Shown: positions 17,905-26,824 of the stretch, piece by piece | Layout of the letters: every line of letters begins with the position of its first letter | Numbering within the stretch: position 1 is the first letter of the stretch | Origin: Legionella cherrii | GTDB taxonomy: Bacteria > Pseudomonadota > Gammaproteobacteria > Legionellales > Legionellaceae | Length of the DNA stretch: 64,000 nucleotides | Direction: 5' to 3' | Assembly (NCBI RefSeq): GCF_900635815.1 | Contig: NZ_LR134173.1 | Coordinates: 3,504,001-3,568,000 of the forward strand | Program-made: the position numbers and the translations under genes | Notes under the pieces: generated by a model | What the model saw: only the letters and a program-made list of their open reading frames with translations | Told to the model about the DNA's origin: nothing | Databases searched by the model: none

Positions 17905-20694
17905 TTATTGGTTAAATTTCATATGGGAGGAAACTTCCGAAATTAAATTTCCGATCTCATCTGAAGGAGTCGACTCTGAAGAATTCTGGATTGAATTTAA
18001 TAGCTTATTAAGTGACGAATCCTCCTTTAAAGGGAAACAATTGTTTCTACTATAATTATCAAGAGCAGTCAAAGCCTGGCGTAAAAAGTCAATTTGGGTT
18101 GCGTTCTGGTGCCCTTGTTGTTGCATTTCTTTGATGTCCTTAACGATTCTAAGCATAATCTGATAAACCTGAACCGATACCGAATGTTTGTAACACTCCA
18201 TAATACCTGTTGCAATTAATGCCTCATTTTTAGGATAAGCTCGAATGAATCCAATGGTGTTATGAATATACTCATTTACTCTATCTACATAATCTTGGGT
18301 AGCTTGAGGATTTAAATCAGATGAGGCCTTACCATATGCAAAAACTCCTGACTTAATTTGCCCCTTATTTTGCAAAAATAAATTGATATAAAAATCCAAT
18401 GTCGTTCTAGGTTTAATATTTACTGAATTATAAGCAATATCGACATGGATAGCATGAGCAACATTGTCCAATTCACAAAAGTAAAAGGTTTGACCGTTAT
18501 CATTAAAACATTTTGACGAATCATCATGTTGTTCCATCATTAGTTTTTGGTTTTGCAGATCATCAAAAACCAACTTATCGTCTATTTGGAGGCGCTCTCT
18601 TACAAACCTTCTAATCTTCATTTTTACATCTAAAGCAATCTCATAGTTCGTTGTATCACACAAATCAGCTAATTGTCGCAATAACAAGGTCCTATAAAGT
18701 AAAAACTCAGGTGAAACTACAGTTTGTTGTTCTAATGGATTAAGGGCGTTTCCTGGATAAATTCTTGGATTAAGACGAAATAGAAATTCATAGGAATTAT
18801 TCAAATATTCGTCGATGGTAGAACTGGTTACGTCGGTACATTGCAAATCATTAATACGACCAGGAAGTCCAAGCATTTCGCGAAGTGCAGCATCCCCTTT
18901 AAACCATTTTTTCCCTTCAAAAACTGGTTCTTTCTCTTTATAGATTTTTTTGGCAGACTTTAAAAGCCCTTCATAACATTTCGTAGGCTCAGCAGATACA
19001 GGAATTGGGGCAATTTTAACTGCTTCACTGAGATCGGACTTAAACCCACCAAGACCGCCTTGATTTATAGGTAACTCATAGAATGCTAATAATTGCTCCG
19101 GTACGGTTCCAACTGACGACACAATGTGGATGACTTGCTCCTTTATTTTCTGGATAAGTTCAAATTCCTCAATCGTTTTTTTATTGTCAGTGACTAACAA
19201 ATAGTCTTTTGTATCTTTGATAAATTTCTCTAAAAGTTTCGTCTGACCCGTTGATAATTCCTTCACTATATCCTGAGTTTGTTTTTCACTTTCATTAATC
19301 AATTCAATAAATGAATCACCTAGATCAATCTCAACTGCTTTACTATGACGATATCGAGTAGCATACTCCCGTAGCCATCCCTCCATAGACCCTCTAGCAA
19401 TTTGTTTTTCCCCTATCCCCCAAAACCGATGAGTGGCCTTATCAAAATCTTTGCTCTGTTTAATATTGAGTTCGGAGGTTTCCTGGCTCTCAATTATTTC
19501 TCTATTTAGTCGAAGAAATTCATTTTCGACTTGATCGACAGTTTGTTGAATCTCCTCTCTGTTCGCAGAAGATCGTTTAAAATGAAGCTTATCAATATGC
19601 GTTACCATCAAGTAGGTAGAAACCGCTGCAACAGCAAATGCAACTAATGCAATCGCCAGGATACCCCACGTAACAGGCCCACCCAATGCCAATGCCAAGG
19701 TGCCCAATACCAATGCTCCAACAAGTATTCCACTTAGGGTGGCAGTAGTCTTAGGATATTGGGCAAAAAAACCAGGCTCATTCATTTCCCTTAATAAATA
19801 ATCACGGCAAAGCTCCATGAATTTTAGTTGGATTTGTTGGCTTGAACTTTGTCTTGCAGCAGTAGAGTCGAAATGTTGATGAAACCATTTTCTGAAGGGT
19901 GATGCGGTTTCAAGATCAATTTCTTTTGTATGAGCATCATAAAGTTCTTTAAAGCTTAGATTAAATAGGTTATTTAATTCTTTTAAAAAATAAGCTTCTA
20001 TGGCCGCATTAATTGCCTCATCACTTTTATTTTTGAGATCAGCTATTTCAATAAATTTTTTTCGAGCATCGATTTCATTGGGGTTGTCGCTCATTTTTCC
20101 TAATAGCAACATTTCACGAAAGTGAAAAAGCTGAATCATTTGTATGGAAAGATTTTCTGCTTTATCTTTAATCAGTCTTGAAAAACCATCTTGTTTCTGG
20201 AATTCACGTTCAAATTCTTCTTTGGCTTTTAATTTATCCCCTGAGTAGGAACTAATAAATGAATCGTACAGTATTTTAGTTGTTAATGCTGCCAAAGCAG
20301 CTGAAAATACACCACTTGCGGTTTGTTGCACTATGGAGCGAGAGTCCCCTGAGCCTAAACCCATTACCCCTTTGACCCATCCAATTGGGCTGGTACTCAA
20401 TACTTTCATTGCTAAAAATACAGCGGCGCCAAGCCCTCCTCCTGCCAGTGCAGCCAGAGCTCCACTACCAATTTTTTCTGCGATATTAGGAGAGTTAGTC
20501 ACCTCATTGAGATAACTGTTTTCTAATGTTCTTACTTCCGCAATTTTTTCGAGCCATGCCCCGATTATTTCTGGGTCTTCTAATAATTTATTTTTTAAAC
20601 GAAGGTGAGCTACCATCTTCGATTGCAATAACTCTTTGTGATTTTTTTGTATCAAAGTAATTATTTTTTTTGCTTTCTCAGGTTCTAAAGACAT
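17905..20694 (-). CDS. Large hypothetical protein, candidate Dot/Icm effector
   Basis: I do not recognise a domain in this 929-residue protein. Two hydrophobic regions stand out: Ala/Gly-rich segments at about 75-150 (GSGALAALAGGGLGAAVFLA) and a strong helical pair at about 318-360 (LSGILVGALVLGTLALALGG, AIALVAFAVAAVSTYLMV). Long charged, probably helical stretches surround them. There is no signal peptide. The C-terminus is Ser/Glu-rich (SSESTPSDEIGN). A tandem PmrA-like box lies 47-66 bases upstream. Size, helical make-up and the box suggest a secreted effector that inserts in host membranes, which is inference. Confidence 0.7.
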   Translation of the reverse strand: MSLEPEKAKKIITLIQKNHKELLQSKMVAHLRLKNKLLEDPEIIGAWLEKIAEVRTLENSYLNEVTNSPNIAEKIGSGALAALAGGGLGAAVFLAMKVLSTSPIGWVKGVMGLGSGDSRSIVQQTASGVFSAALAALTTKILYDSFISSYSGDKLKAKEEFEREFQKQDGFSRLIKDKAENLSIQMIQLFHFREMLLLGKMSDNPNEIDARKKFIEIADLKNKSDEAINAAIEAYFLKELNNLFNLSFKELYDAHTKEIDLETASPFRKWFHQHFDSTAARQSSSQQIQLKFMELCRDYLLREMNEPGFFAQYPKTTATLSGILVGALVLGTLALALGGPVTWGILAIALVAFAVAAVSTYLMVTHIDKLHFKRSSANREEIQQTVDQVENEFLRLNREIIESQETSELNIKQSKDFDKATHRFWGIGEKQIARGSMEGWLREYATRYRHSKAVEIDLGDSFIELINESEKQTQDIVKELSTGQTKLLEKFIKDTKDYLLVTDNKKTIEEFELIQKIKEQVIHIVSSVGTVPEQLLAFYELPINQGGLGGFKSDLSEAVKIAPIPVSAEPTKCYEGLLKSAKKIYKEKEPVFEGKKWFKGDAALREMLGLPGRINDLQCTDVTSSTIDEYLNNSYEFLFRLNPRIYPGNALNPLEQQTVVSPEFLLYRTLLLRQLADLCDTTNYEIALDVKMKIRRFVRERLQIDDKLVFDDLQNQKLMMEQHDDSSKCFNDNGQTFYFCELDNVAHAIHVDIAYNSVNIKPRTTLDFYINLFLQNKGQIKSGVFAYGKASSDLNPQATQDYVDRVNEYIHNTIGFIRAYPKNEALIATGIMECYKHSVSVQVYQIMLRIVKDIKEMQQQGHQNATQIDFLRQALTALDNYSRNNCFPLKEDSSLNKLLNSIQNSSESTPSDEIGNLISEVSSHMKFNQ

Positions 20695-20740
20695 ACCAAT
20701 ACCAAGGAAAGAGCATAATTATGTTTAATTTTAGAGCATG

Positions 20741-20760
20741 ACTATTAAGTAAACATTAAA
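20741..20760 (-). promoter_or_regulatory. PmrA-like tandem box
   Basis: Read on the minus strand, TTTAATGTT-TA-CTTAATAGT is two nine-base units separated by two bases. The consensus reported for the Legionella PmrA effector regulator is a tandem cTTAATatT with a two-base gap. Each unit here matches at seven of nine positions. The box lies 47 bases upstream of the 929-residue gene, the usual place for a -35-overlapping site. Confidence 0.5.
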
Positions 20761-20887
20761 GAACAAAGAAACTCACGTTGATTTTAATTTAAACAATTTA
20801 TTTACGAAAACCGCATAGATCGCTATGGAATGCTAAGCGCAGAAATAATGGACTATCTATAAAGAGTTAGGATTACAAAAATTCTTT

Positions 20888-21064
20888 ATGATATTCAATC
20901 CGAGAGGAAACTACTCTAATGGACAAATTCAGGAAAAAAGCACACATAGATATAATCCTGGTTGTGAACAACCAGGATTTCAACTTGATTCTCATACACT
21001 AAATTCAAATATAGTGACTCCACAACTCGATTTTTCCATAGTAGGTTTTCGTACAAATCTATGA
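20888..21064 (+). pseudogene. Small frame, possible gene remnant (within the 431-base gap 20695-21125)
   Basis: A 58-codon frame runs from ATG 20888 to TGA 21064. It has no good ribosome site and ends SIVGFRTNL, which is reminiscent of the GFR end of formylglycine-generating-enzyme-like domains. That likeness is weak. Inside it, AATCCTGGTTG (20954-20964) and CAACCAGGATT (20969-20979) form a perfect 11-pair hairpin, an alternative explanation as a terminator for the leftward peptidase gene. Nothing else is visible in this gap apart from the PmrA-like box. Confidence 0.2.
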
Positions 21065-21125
21065 AAACTAGAGGAGCAATTTATTACTTTCTTACTAATT
21101 CAAGCATCGAGGAATCAAACAGCCT

Positions 21126-22535
21126 CTATCCGGCTAAGGTTGTTAGCATTCTTACCCAATGATCCACATTATCATTTAACGCTTGTACCGGTAGGCGCTC
21201 ATCTCGGCCATGAGCACGTAAATCTTCAGGACTGATCACCCAAGTACCATTTACGCCATAAACAGGAGTACCCACAATACGAAAGGGTCGCGCATCAGTT
21301 GCTCCTGTACTCATACTCGGAATGATAGGTGCATCTGGAAAACGAGTATGAATGGATTGTTTATAGGCATTCAGGACATCGCGTCGCAATGGAGAATCTA
21401 GAGATGCCACATGATCATCCAATCGAGTCACTAAAACATTAGGATCAGCAACAATTTGTTCAAGCTCCTTCTTTATCGTGTCAGGTGAAACACCGGGCAT
21501 AAGGCGGCAATTTATAGTTGCTTGTGCTAGCTGTGGTAAAGCATTATTGGCGTGTCCAGCAAATAATCTGGTTGCAACACAACGAGTACGCGTTAGCCCT
21601 ACCTCACCAGGATCCGCTTCAATGATATCAGCTGCTTTGCTATCAGATGGGTTTTTCAACCAGGCTCTCATCGCATCGCCTAAGGCATTCGCTTCTGATT
21701 TTTCTCTCGCCGCAAAATAAGCTCGTGTGGTTTCAGTCATCATCGGCTGAAAGCGATAAGCCTCCAGACGTTTTAAAGCATCAGCCAGTTGATAAATAGC
21801 ATTATCGGCCCTGGGTTTTGAAGAATGTCCACCAGAATTGCGGACTGTAAACATATAATCAGTGTATGTTTTTTCAGCAGTTTGAATCTTAAATCCAAGC
21901 GGATGATTATTGGTATCAAATGATCCGCCACCAGCATCTGCATTTAATCCATATTCGGCATTCAGCAAATCGTTCCATTCAGTGGCTCCTTTTTGTGCAC
22001 CAACACCACCTGTTTCTTCATCTCCTGTAAAAAAAACGATGATATCGCGTTTATTTTGAAAACCCTGTGCCTTGAGCTTCATGATGGCTACTGTAGTTGC
22101 TACCAGACCGTCTTTCATATCGATTGTTCCACGGCCGTAATAATAACCATTTTTTTTAACTAAGGTGAAGGGATCCATGGACCAATCGTCTTTTTTTGCT
22201 TCAACAACATCCATATGCCCCATAACCATAATGGGTTTCTCAGAAGTAGGAATCGCGGCTCGCCAACGCACAATCAATGCTGCAGTTTGATTGTAGGGTA
22301 TAATATGGATGTCTTTATCAGGAATACCTGCAGCACGAAATTGATTAGCAAAATATTGTGCTAACTCCGGTACATGATTTTGTCCAACTACAGTTGGAAC
22401 CTTTACTGCGTACTCCAGCATTTGTTCGGCTTTGGCATACCAAGAATCAGTATCCGATTGATTGGACGCATACGAACTTGTGATACACGATAAGGCAAAC
22501 GTAACTCCCAAAAACTGGCGGGTAAAAATCTTCAT
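21126..22535 (-). CDS. Exported M20-family metallopeptidase
   Basis: The start is set at the ATG ending at 22535, because GGAGAG lies just before it and a signal peptide then begins at once (MKIFTRQFLGVTFALSCITS). Earlier in-frame starts up to 22652 are less likely. The product has 469 residues. M20 dinuclear zinc motifs are present: MVMGHMDVVEAKKDDW, GRGTIDMKDGLV and FFTGDEETGGVGAQ. The dimerisation domain follows (RNSGGHSSKPRADNAIYQLA). M20 enzymes cleave dipeptides, aminoacyl or acyl-amino substrates; which one cannot be read here. It probably acts in the periplasm. Confidence 0.9.
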   Translation of the reverse strand: MKIFTRQFLGVTFALSCITSSYASNQSDTDSWYAKAEQMLEYAVKVPTVVGQNHVPELAQYFANQFRAAGIPDKDIHIIPYNQTAALIVRWRAAIPTSEKPIMVMGHMDVVEAKKDDWSMDPFTLVKKNGYYYGRGTIDMKDGLVATTVAIMKLKAQGFQNKRDIIVFFTGDEETGGVGAQKGATEWNDLLNAEYGLNADAGGGSFDTNNHPLGFKIQTAEKTYTDYMFTVRNSGGHSSKPRADNAIYQLADALKRLEAYRFQPMMTETTRAYFAAREKSEANALGDAMRAWLKNPSDSKAADIIEADPGEVGLTRTRCVATRLFAGHANNALPQLAQATINCRLMPGVSPDTIKKELEQIVADPNVLVTRLDDHVASLDSPLRRDVLNAYKQSIHTRFPDAPIIPSMSTGATDARPFRIVGTPVYGVNGTWVISPEDLRAHGRDERLPVQALNDNVDHWVRMLTTLAG

Positions 22536-22682
22536 AACTCTCTCCATTAAAATATCTTCTGTCTTTATATAACTGGAGAGGATAACATATAAACCCTGAT
22601 ACTGAGCGTCGCAGGATTGCCTATACGGGAATGACTCGATATATAAGAACAACTTGAATCTTAAAAAACCGGATTAAATTTT

Positions 22683-24599
22683 TTAAGAGGTAACACTGCA
22701 GACCAAAACTGATTCTTCTTCATGGAGTTCGTTTTTATTTGGTTCTTGCTTAAGGGGTTGAGACTTTTCAACAAATAACCTTGATAGATTGATCATCATT
22801 AAACGTACTGTACGCTTGTTGGGGTTCAAGTTGTTCTTTTTTTCTTGGATGATTTCCTGTATATCTCCAGTAAACTGACTTTTTATATGACTTTTAACAG
22901 GAGCATCCAGATTTGGAGTATATTCGATTTGTCGTACTCCTTGCTCTACAGCACGTTGATATTCACCAGCTAATCCATCTACTTTAGCCTTCAGGACAAT
23001 AGCATCGTCAATCATTTTTGCTGTCTCTGTTTTAAAAAAAGCAAAGTACTGAGCTAAAAAATTGCAAATTTTTACGAAGAATCCATCATGCAACTGAACA
23101 AACTCGTCCAAGGTTTGACTTGATTGCCTAAGCTTATTAAGAAAAAGTGCATTTTGTTTTATGCTGGTAAGTAAATTACAACTGGCTTGCACAGCATCTT
23201 TCATCAAATCATTTGCTTTTTGTAATGCCTCAAGTTGCTCGAAGCTTTCACTTGCTAACCATAGCCTTAGTGATGCATCCCGATTAAAAAAACGATTGTT
23301 TATTGCAGCAATTTGACTCTCTTTCTTTTTCAACTTGTTTTGCAAATCCAGCAAACATGCGTTTGCCAAAGCCTTAAGCTCCCTTTTGCACGCACCATCC
23401 AAGGTAGCCGGCAGTGTGGAGCCAATTGCTTCTTGCACTGCTTGGGGTGTAGTAGTTCGGTAAACAACCGTGAGCGGCGTAGCCATCCAGCTTATTCCCT
23501 GAATAGCCCCTGAAGATAAATTGGGCGACTCAAGAGAAGCGTTCAGTTGCGATATTTTGTCAAGAAGTTGTTGTTTTTGGGAATCTTCTGTATTTTCTAA
23601 AAGGAACTGATATAACTTCTCATGTTCTTCAATAAAATCTAAAAAATCTTTTCTTCCAATAATTTTCTTATCATTTTCATCTAATGCTACAAGTAATTGA
23701 CTCACCTTTTCTATTTTTTCATCAAGCTCGACTTTTTTCTTTCGTGACTCATAGATGCTGAAAATTCCTGAAGAAACTTTTTCTATCTCTGCTTCAAGCT
23801 CAATAAGACTCTTAAAAATATTTTGATTTTCTTGCTTTACCTCTGCTGGCAGCAACCTAGTTGTCTCCGGTCCACGGCGTTGATGTAGGGCACCTGTTCT
23901 TGTGGGCTTCGCATTGATTAAAGGACTAATACCTAATACTTTAAGATAACGTTCCTTCAAGAGCTCTTTGACTGGCTTTAAGGAATCGGCGACATTGGCT
24001 TTTTTGACTGCCTGCTCTGGATGATTTAGCCGCTCCATTTTTTCTTCAATTTGGTACAAAAAAAGGTCTATTTTAGACTCGATTTCACTTAAGTCAAAAA
24101 AAGTTGAAATCACAAGTTTCGCTTTCCAATCAATATGCGCAATTGCTACCTTGATGAGGTGACATAACAAATATGAAGAAAACATAAATGTTTTGTAGTG
24201 ATTTTTATCAGTAAAAGGCTGAGTGTCTAAACTCAGTAATTTTTCAATATTTCTAATTAAAGTAAGAACATTTTCTTTAGTATTATTTTTCCAGTTTTCG
24301 AACAAGGTCGATACAATCATACTGGAATTAGTAAGTATTTTTCTTTCTTTACTTGCTGTTTCAGGTAGTTGATCTATAGCTTCATCAATAAATAATTTGA
24401 CAAAAGCAATTATCCCCCAGGAGCGCATTTTATACTGATTAAAATCTTGGTATTTTTTCTCTGCATTGGTTTTGATCACCTCTAGATTATCTACTGAACT
24501 GGCATAGTCGCTAATCAGCATTGCAGAGTCGAGGATGTTTTGCTCTTTTTCGAATTGGCTTCCACGCCATTGTTTAAAACGTTCACTTTTACTTAGCAT
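22683..24599 (-). CDS. Coiled-coil hypothetical protein, candidate effector with Glu-rich tail
   Basis: I do not recognise this 638-residue protein. It has no signal peptide or membrane segment and is rich in Lys, Glu and Leu. Long coiled-coil-like stretches lie at about 255-350 (IELEAEIEKVSSGIFSIYES, KVELDEKIEKVSQLLVALD) and about 400-500. The last residues, NKNELHEEESVLVCSVTS, form a Glu block followed by a hydrophobic/Ser tail, a pattern common at the C-terminus of Dot/Icm substrates. No tandem PmrA box was found upstream. The ATG ending at 24599 is the only reasonable start. Confidence 0.68.
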   Translation of the reverse strand: MLSKSERFKQWRGSQFEKEQNILDSAMLISDYASSVDNLEVIKTNAEKKYQDFNQYKMRSWGIIAFVKLFIDEAIDQLPETASKERKILTNSSMIVSTLFENWKNNTKENVLTLIRNIEKLLSLDTQPFTDKNHYKTFMFSSYLLCHLIKVAIAHIDWKAKLVISTFFDLSEIESKIDLFLYQIEEKMERLNHPEQAVKKANVADSLKPVKELLKERYLKVLGISPLINAKPTRTGALHQRRGPETTRLLPAEVKQENQNIFKSLIELEAEIEKVSSGIFSIYESRKKKVELDEKIEKVSQLLVALDENDKKIIGRKDFLDFIEEHEKLYQFLLENTEDSQKQQLLDKISQLNASLESPNLSSGAIQGISWMATPLTVVYRTTTPQAVQEAIGSTLPATLDGACKRELKALANACLLDLQNKLKKKESQIAAINNRFFNRDASLRLWLASESFEQLEALQKANDLMKDAVQASCNLLTSIKQNALFLNKLRQSSQTLDEFVQLHDGFFVKICNFLAQYFAFFKTETAKMIDDAIVLKAKVDGLAGEYQRAVEQGVRQIEYTPNLDAPVKSHIKSQFTGDIQEIIQEKKNNLNPNKRTVRLMMINLSRLFVEKSQPLKQEPNKNELHEEESVLVCSVTS

Positions 24600-24789
24600 A
24601 GCGCCTCAATGGATTCGTCGAATGGCCCTAAAATTCATTCTACAAAAACGCAGATTAAAATTAAACCATAATATCTATCAATTGCTCCCAAAAGCCCAAT
24701 CCCCAAAAAAATGAATGATAACATAGAAACGAATGCAAGTACGTTTCAAATCAGCTATTCTAAATTCATACGCCTAAGGAGAAACAAAT

Positions 24790-25905
24790 ATGTCATCAAA
24801 AAAAGGAATCTATCTCTTTACCCTAATTGGTTTACTCCTTGGATTGGCTCTTGATGGGTTAATTCGAAATGAAATTAGCAAAATATTTGATTATTCCTTA
24901 ATCGGTCTCTTTGCCCTTTTGTATGCATTGGCTTATAACAATAAAAATTGCGTACGCCTGGTTGCAAGCAGCTTCTTGATCGCCTTATTCTTGTCTTTGC
25001 CCTTACTCCCTATGGAGGCGCGCTTTACCTCTATACCTCTGGAGCATTGGTTTACATTCTTATGCGCCTTTCCAATATTTGTTTATGTAGGCCATTCATT
25101 TCACTATGCCTACCATCATGACAATACCTGGCGTATCAGCTATGACAGTTTATTTGCTGCGGTATGGAATACCATTCTTTTACTCTTTGTTGCTTCGGTG
25201 TTTTCTGCTTTAGCGAATGTGCTTATTTTGTTGGGCGCCTTTATATTTAGAACTGTAGGAAGTGATTACTTATGGAATTTGTACTCCGATAATCTACATT
25301 TTCGTTTGATTTCTCATGTGACCTTGTTTTTTATAGGGTTAGGAGTTGGGCAACAAAATATCCAAATCATATACAACTTACGCTTTTTATTGTTAAGAAT
25401 GATGTATTATCTATTCCCTTTTCTAGCCTTAATCAGTATCGTGTATTTTGTTCTTTATTTAGGACATTCGATAAATGGTGGTGAAGAATACATCAATCCC
25501 CTCGCTATTTTAATCCCCCTTACATCTTTGGGGATTATATTTTTCAATGCATATTTCCAAGATGGAAGCTTAGAATCAGGAGCCCCTTCCTGGCTGAAGT
25601 TAGTATTACGAGTTTATCGTATTATTTTATTTCTTTTGGTTTTAATGATGACTCATAAAATTTTCCAATCCTATTCCTTGGATATTAATATTGTTATTTG
25701 TATCACCACAGTGATCTTATTTAGCCTGACTTATGCCATTACCGCCTGCTTTCCTGAAAGCATGGAACAAAAATGGGTACGAATAGGCAATATTTGCTCT
25801 GCATTATTTCTTATAATTGTGCTCTTTCTATTCAATCTCCCATATATGCCCATAGTATTTCAGGTAGGGACCCAACCCACTGTATTGTCGCTAACATCTC
25901 AGTAA
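24790..25905 (+). CDS. DUF4153 integral membrane protein
   Basis: The 371-residue product is hydrophobic with about ten membrane segments. A short N-terminus precedes LFTLIGLLLGLALDGLI. The pattern (FALLYALAYNN, then a central SDYLWNLYSDNLHFRLISHV) matches my recollection of DUF4153 proteins, which have no assigned function. AAGGAG lies eight bases before ATG 24790. It is a single gene, convergent with the acyl-metabolism cluster on its right. Confidence 0.75.
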   Translation: MSSKKGIYLFTLIGLLLGLALDGLIRNEISKIFDYSLIGLFALLYALAYNNKNCVRLVASSFLIALFLSLPLLPMEARFTSIPLEHWFTFLCAFPIFVYVGHSFHYAYHHDNTWRISYDSLFAAVWNTILLLFVASVFSALANVLILLGAFIFRTVGSDYLWNLYSDNLHFRLISHVTLFFIGLGVGQQNIQIIYNLRFLLLRMMYYLFPFLALISIVYFVLYLGHSINGGEEYINPLAILIPLTSLGIIFFNAYFQDGSLESGAPSWLKLVLRVYRIILFLLVLMMTHKIFQSYSLDINIVICITTVILFSLTYAITACFPESMEQKWVRIGNICSALFLIIVLFLFNLPYMPIVFQVGTQPTVLSLTSQ

Positions 25906-25927
25906 GAACCCTAGTTCGATAAAACTG

Positions 25928-25948
25928 CATGTCCCTATCAGGGGCATG
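25928..25948. terminator. Hairpin between convergent genes
   Basis: CATGTCCCT (25928-25936) pairs with AGGGGCATG (25940-25948), with one wobble and a 3-base loop. It sits between two genes that end towards each other, so it could serve both. There is no T tract. Confidence 0.3.
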
Positions 25949-26025
25949 TGTGCATCTTGGGGAGCAGTTGGATTTTAAATCAGAAGCGCCAAATACAGCC
26001 GTTCAGTGAATAAGAGCAAGAATAC

Positions 26026-26742
26026 TTACTCCATATCAGGGGTAGGTCTGACATTTCCTAATCGGGTATTTTCCTCAACTACCTGATTAACAAATGTGTT
26101 TCCATAACCGATCCAACTCCCTTTTTTAATGGTTGTTCCTGGGCCAATCGCGGTGGACATACCGATAAAAACATTATCTTCAATGACGACAGGAGCAAGA
26201 AAAAGTAAGTTGCCAACATCAGAGTGACAACAAATTGACACTCCACCACCAAGAGTGACATTTTTTCCTATGGTAATTAAAGGGCAATCAACAAAATCGA
26301 TGTCAAAAGAATTGACTATTTGAAAGGAAACTTTAGCACCCAGTGCCCGCCAGTAACAAAACTTCACCACGTTGAAGGTTTGCAGTAAAGGGGTCAGCCC
26401 GATTACTTTAGCGGAACGAGTCAGTGCAAAATGACAAAACCAAGCAAAAGTCATTTGATTCATTTCCCGTTTGTATCGACCTGGTTTTAAATCAGGCAAA
26501 CACAGTCTAATCGCTGCAATAATCAGAATAAACGAGGCAAATAAAACAAAGGGAGCCAAAGGTAGAACAAACCACGTATGTACATAGCCATGATAAATAA
26601 ATAAACCGGTTATGCTAAAGGCAGCTACACCAGGCATCAAGCTAAACAAGACGGATACCAAGTCAATAAGAATCAGCATGGATGATGATAATTCGGTCTT
26701 TCCTGGTGCTTTTTTTGCCTTGGTTTTATTTTTATCGGTCAT
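26026..26742 (-). CDS. Left-handed beta-helix (hexapeptide) acyltransferase
   Basis: The 238-residue protein has two N-terminal membrane helices (about 20-80: LILIDLVSVLFSLMPGVAAF, VLFASFILIIAAIRL). A hexapeptide-repeat domain follows at about 140-230 (LITIGKNVTLGGGVSICCH, VIEDNVFIGMSTAIGPGTTI, IKKGSWIGYGNTFVN). Such domains transfer acetyl or other acyl groups from CoA. It resembles the membrane-linked hexapeptide domains found with adenylating enzymes. It is the last gene of the leftward arm (carboxyltransferase, dehydrogenase, GH3, this gene), 82 bases after GH3, so a step on an acyl product is plausible. Confidence 0.8.
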   Translation of the reverse strand: MTDKNKTKAKKAPGKTELSSSMLILIDLVSVLFSLMPGVAAFSITGLFIYHGYVHTWFVLPLAPFVLFASFILIIAAIRLCLPDLKPGRYKREMNQMTFAWFCHFALTRSAKVIGLTPLLQTFNVVKFCYWRALGAKVSFQIVNSFDIDFVDCPLITIGKNVTLGGGVSICCHSDVGNLLFLAPVVIEDNVFIGMSTAIGPGTTIKKGSWIGYGNTFVNQVVEENTRLGNVRPTPDME

Positions 26743-26824
26743 AGCATGAGTTCCTTTTATAATGGCCGGGGAGATAACCCCACGGAGTCACTTTTTCATT
26801 ATCATTAGTAAGCAAGTAACCTAT

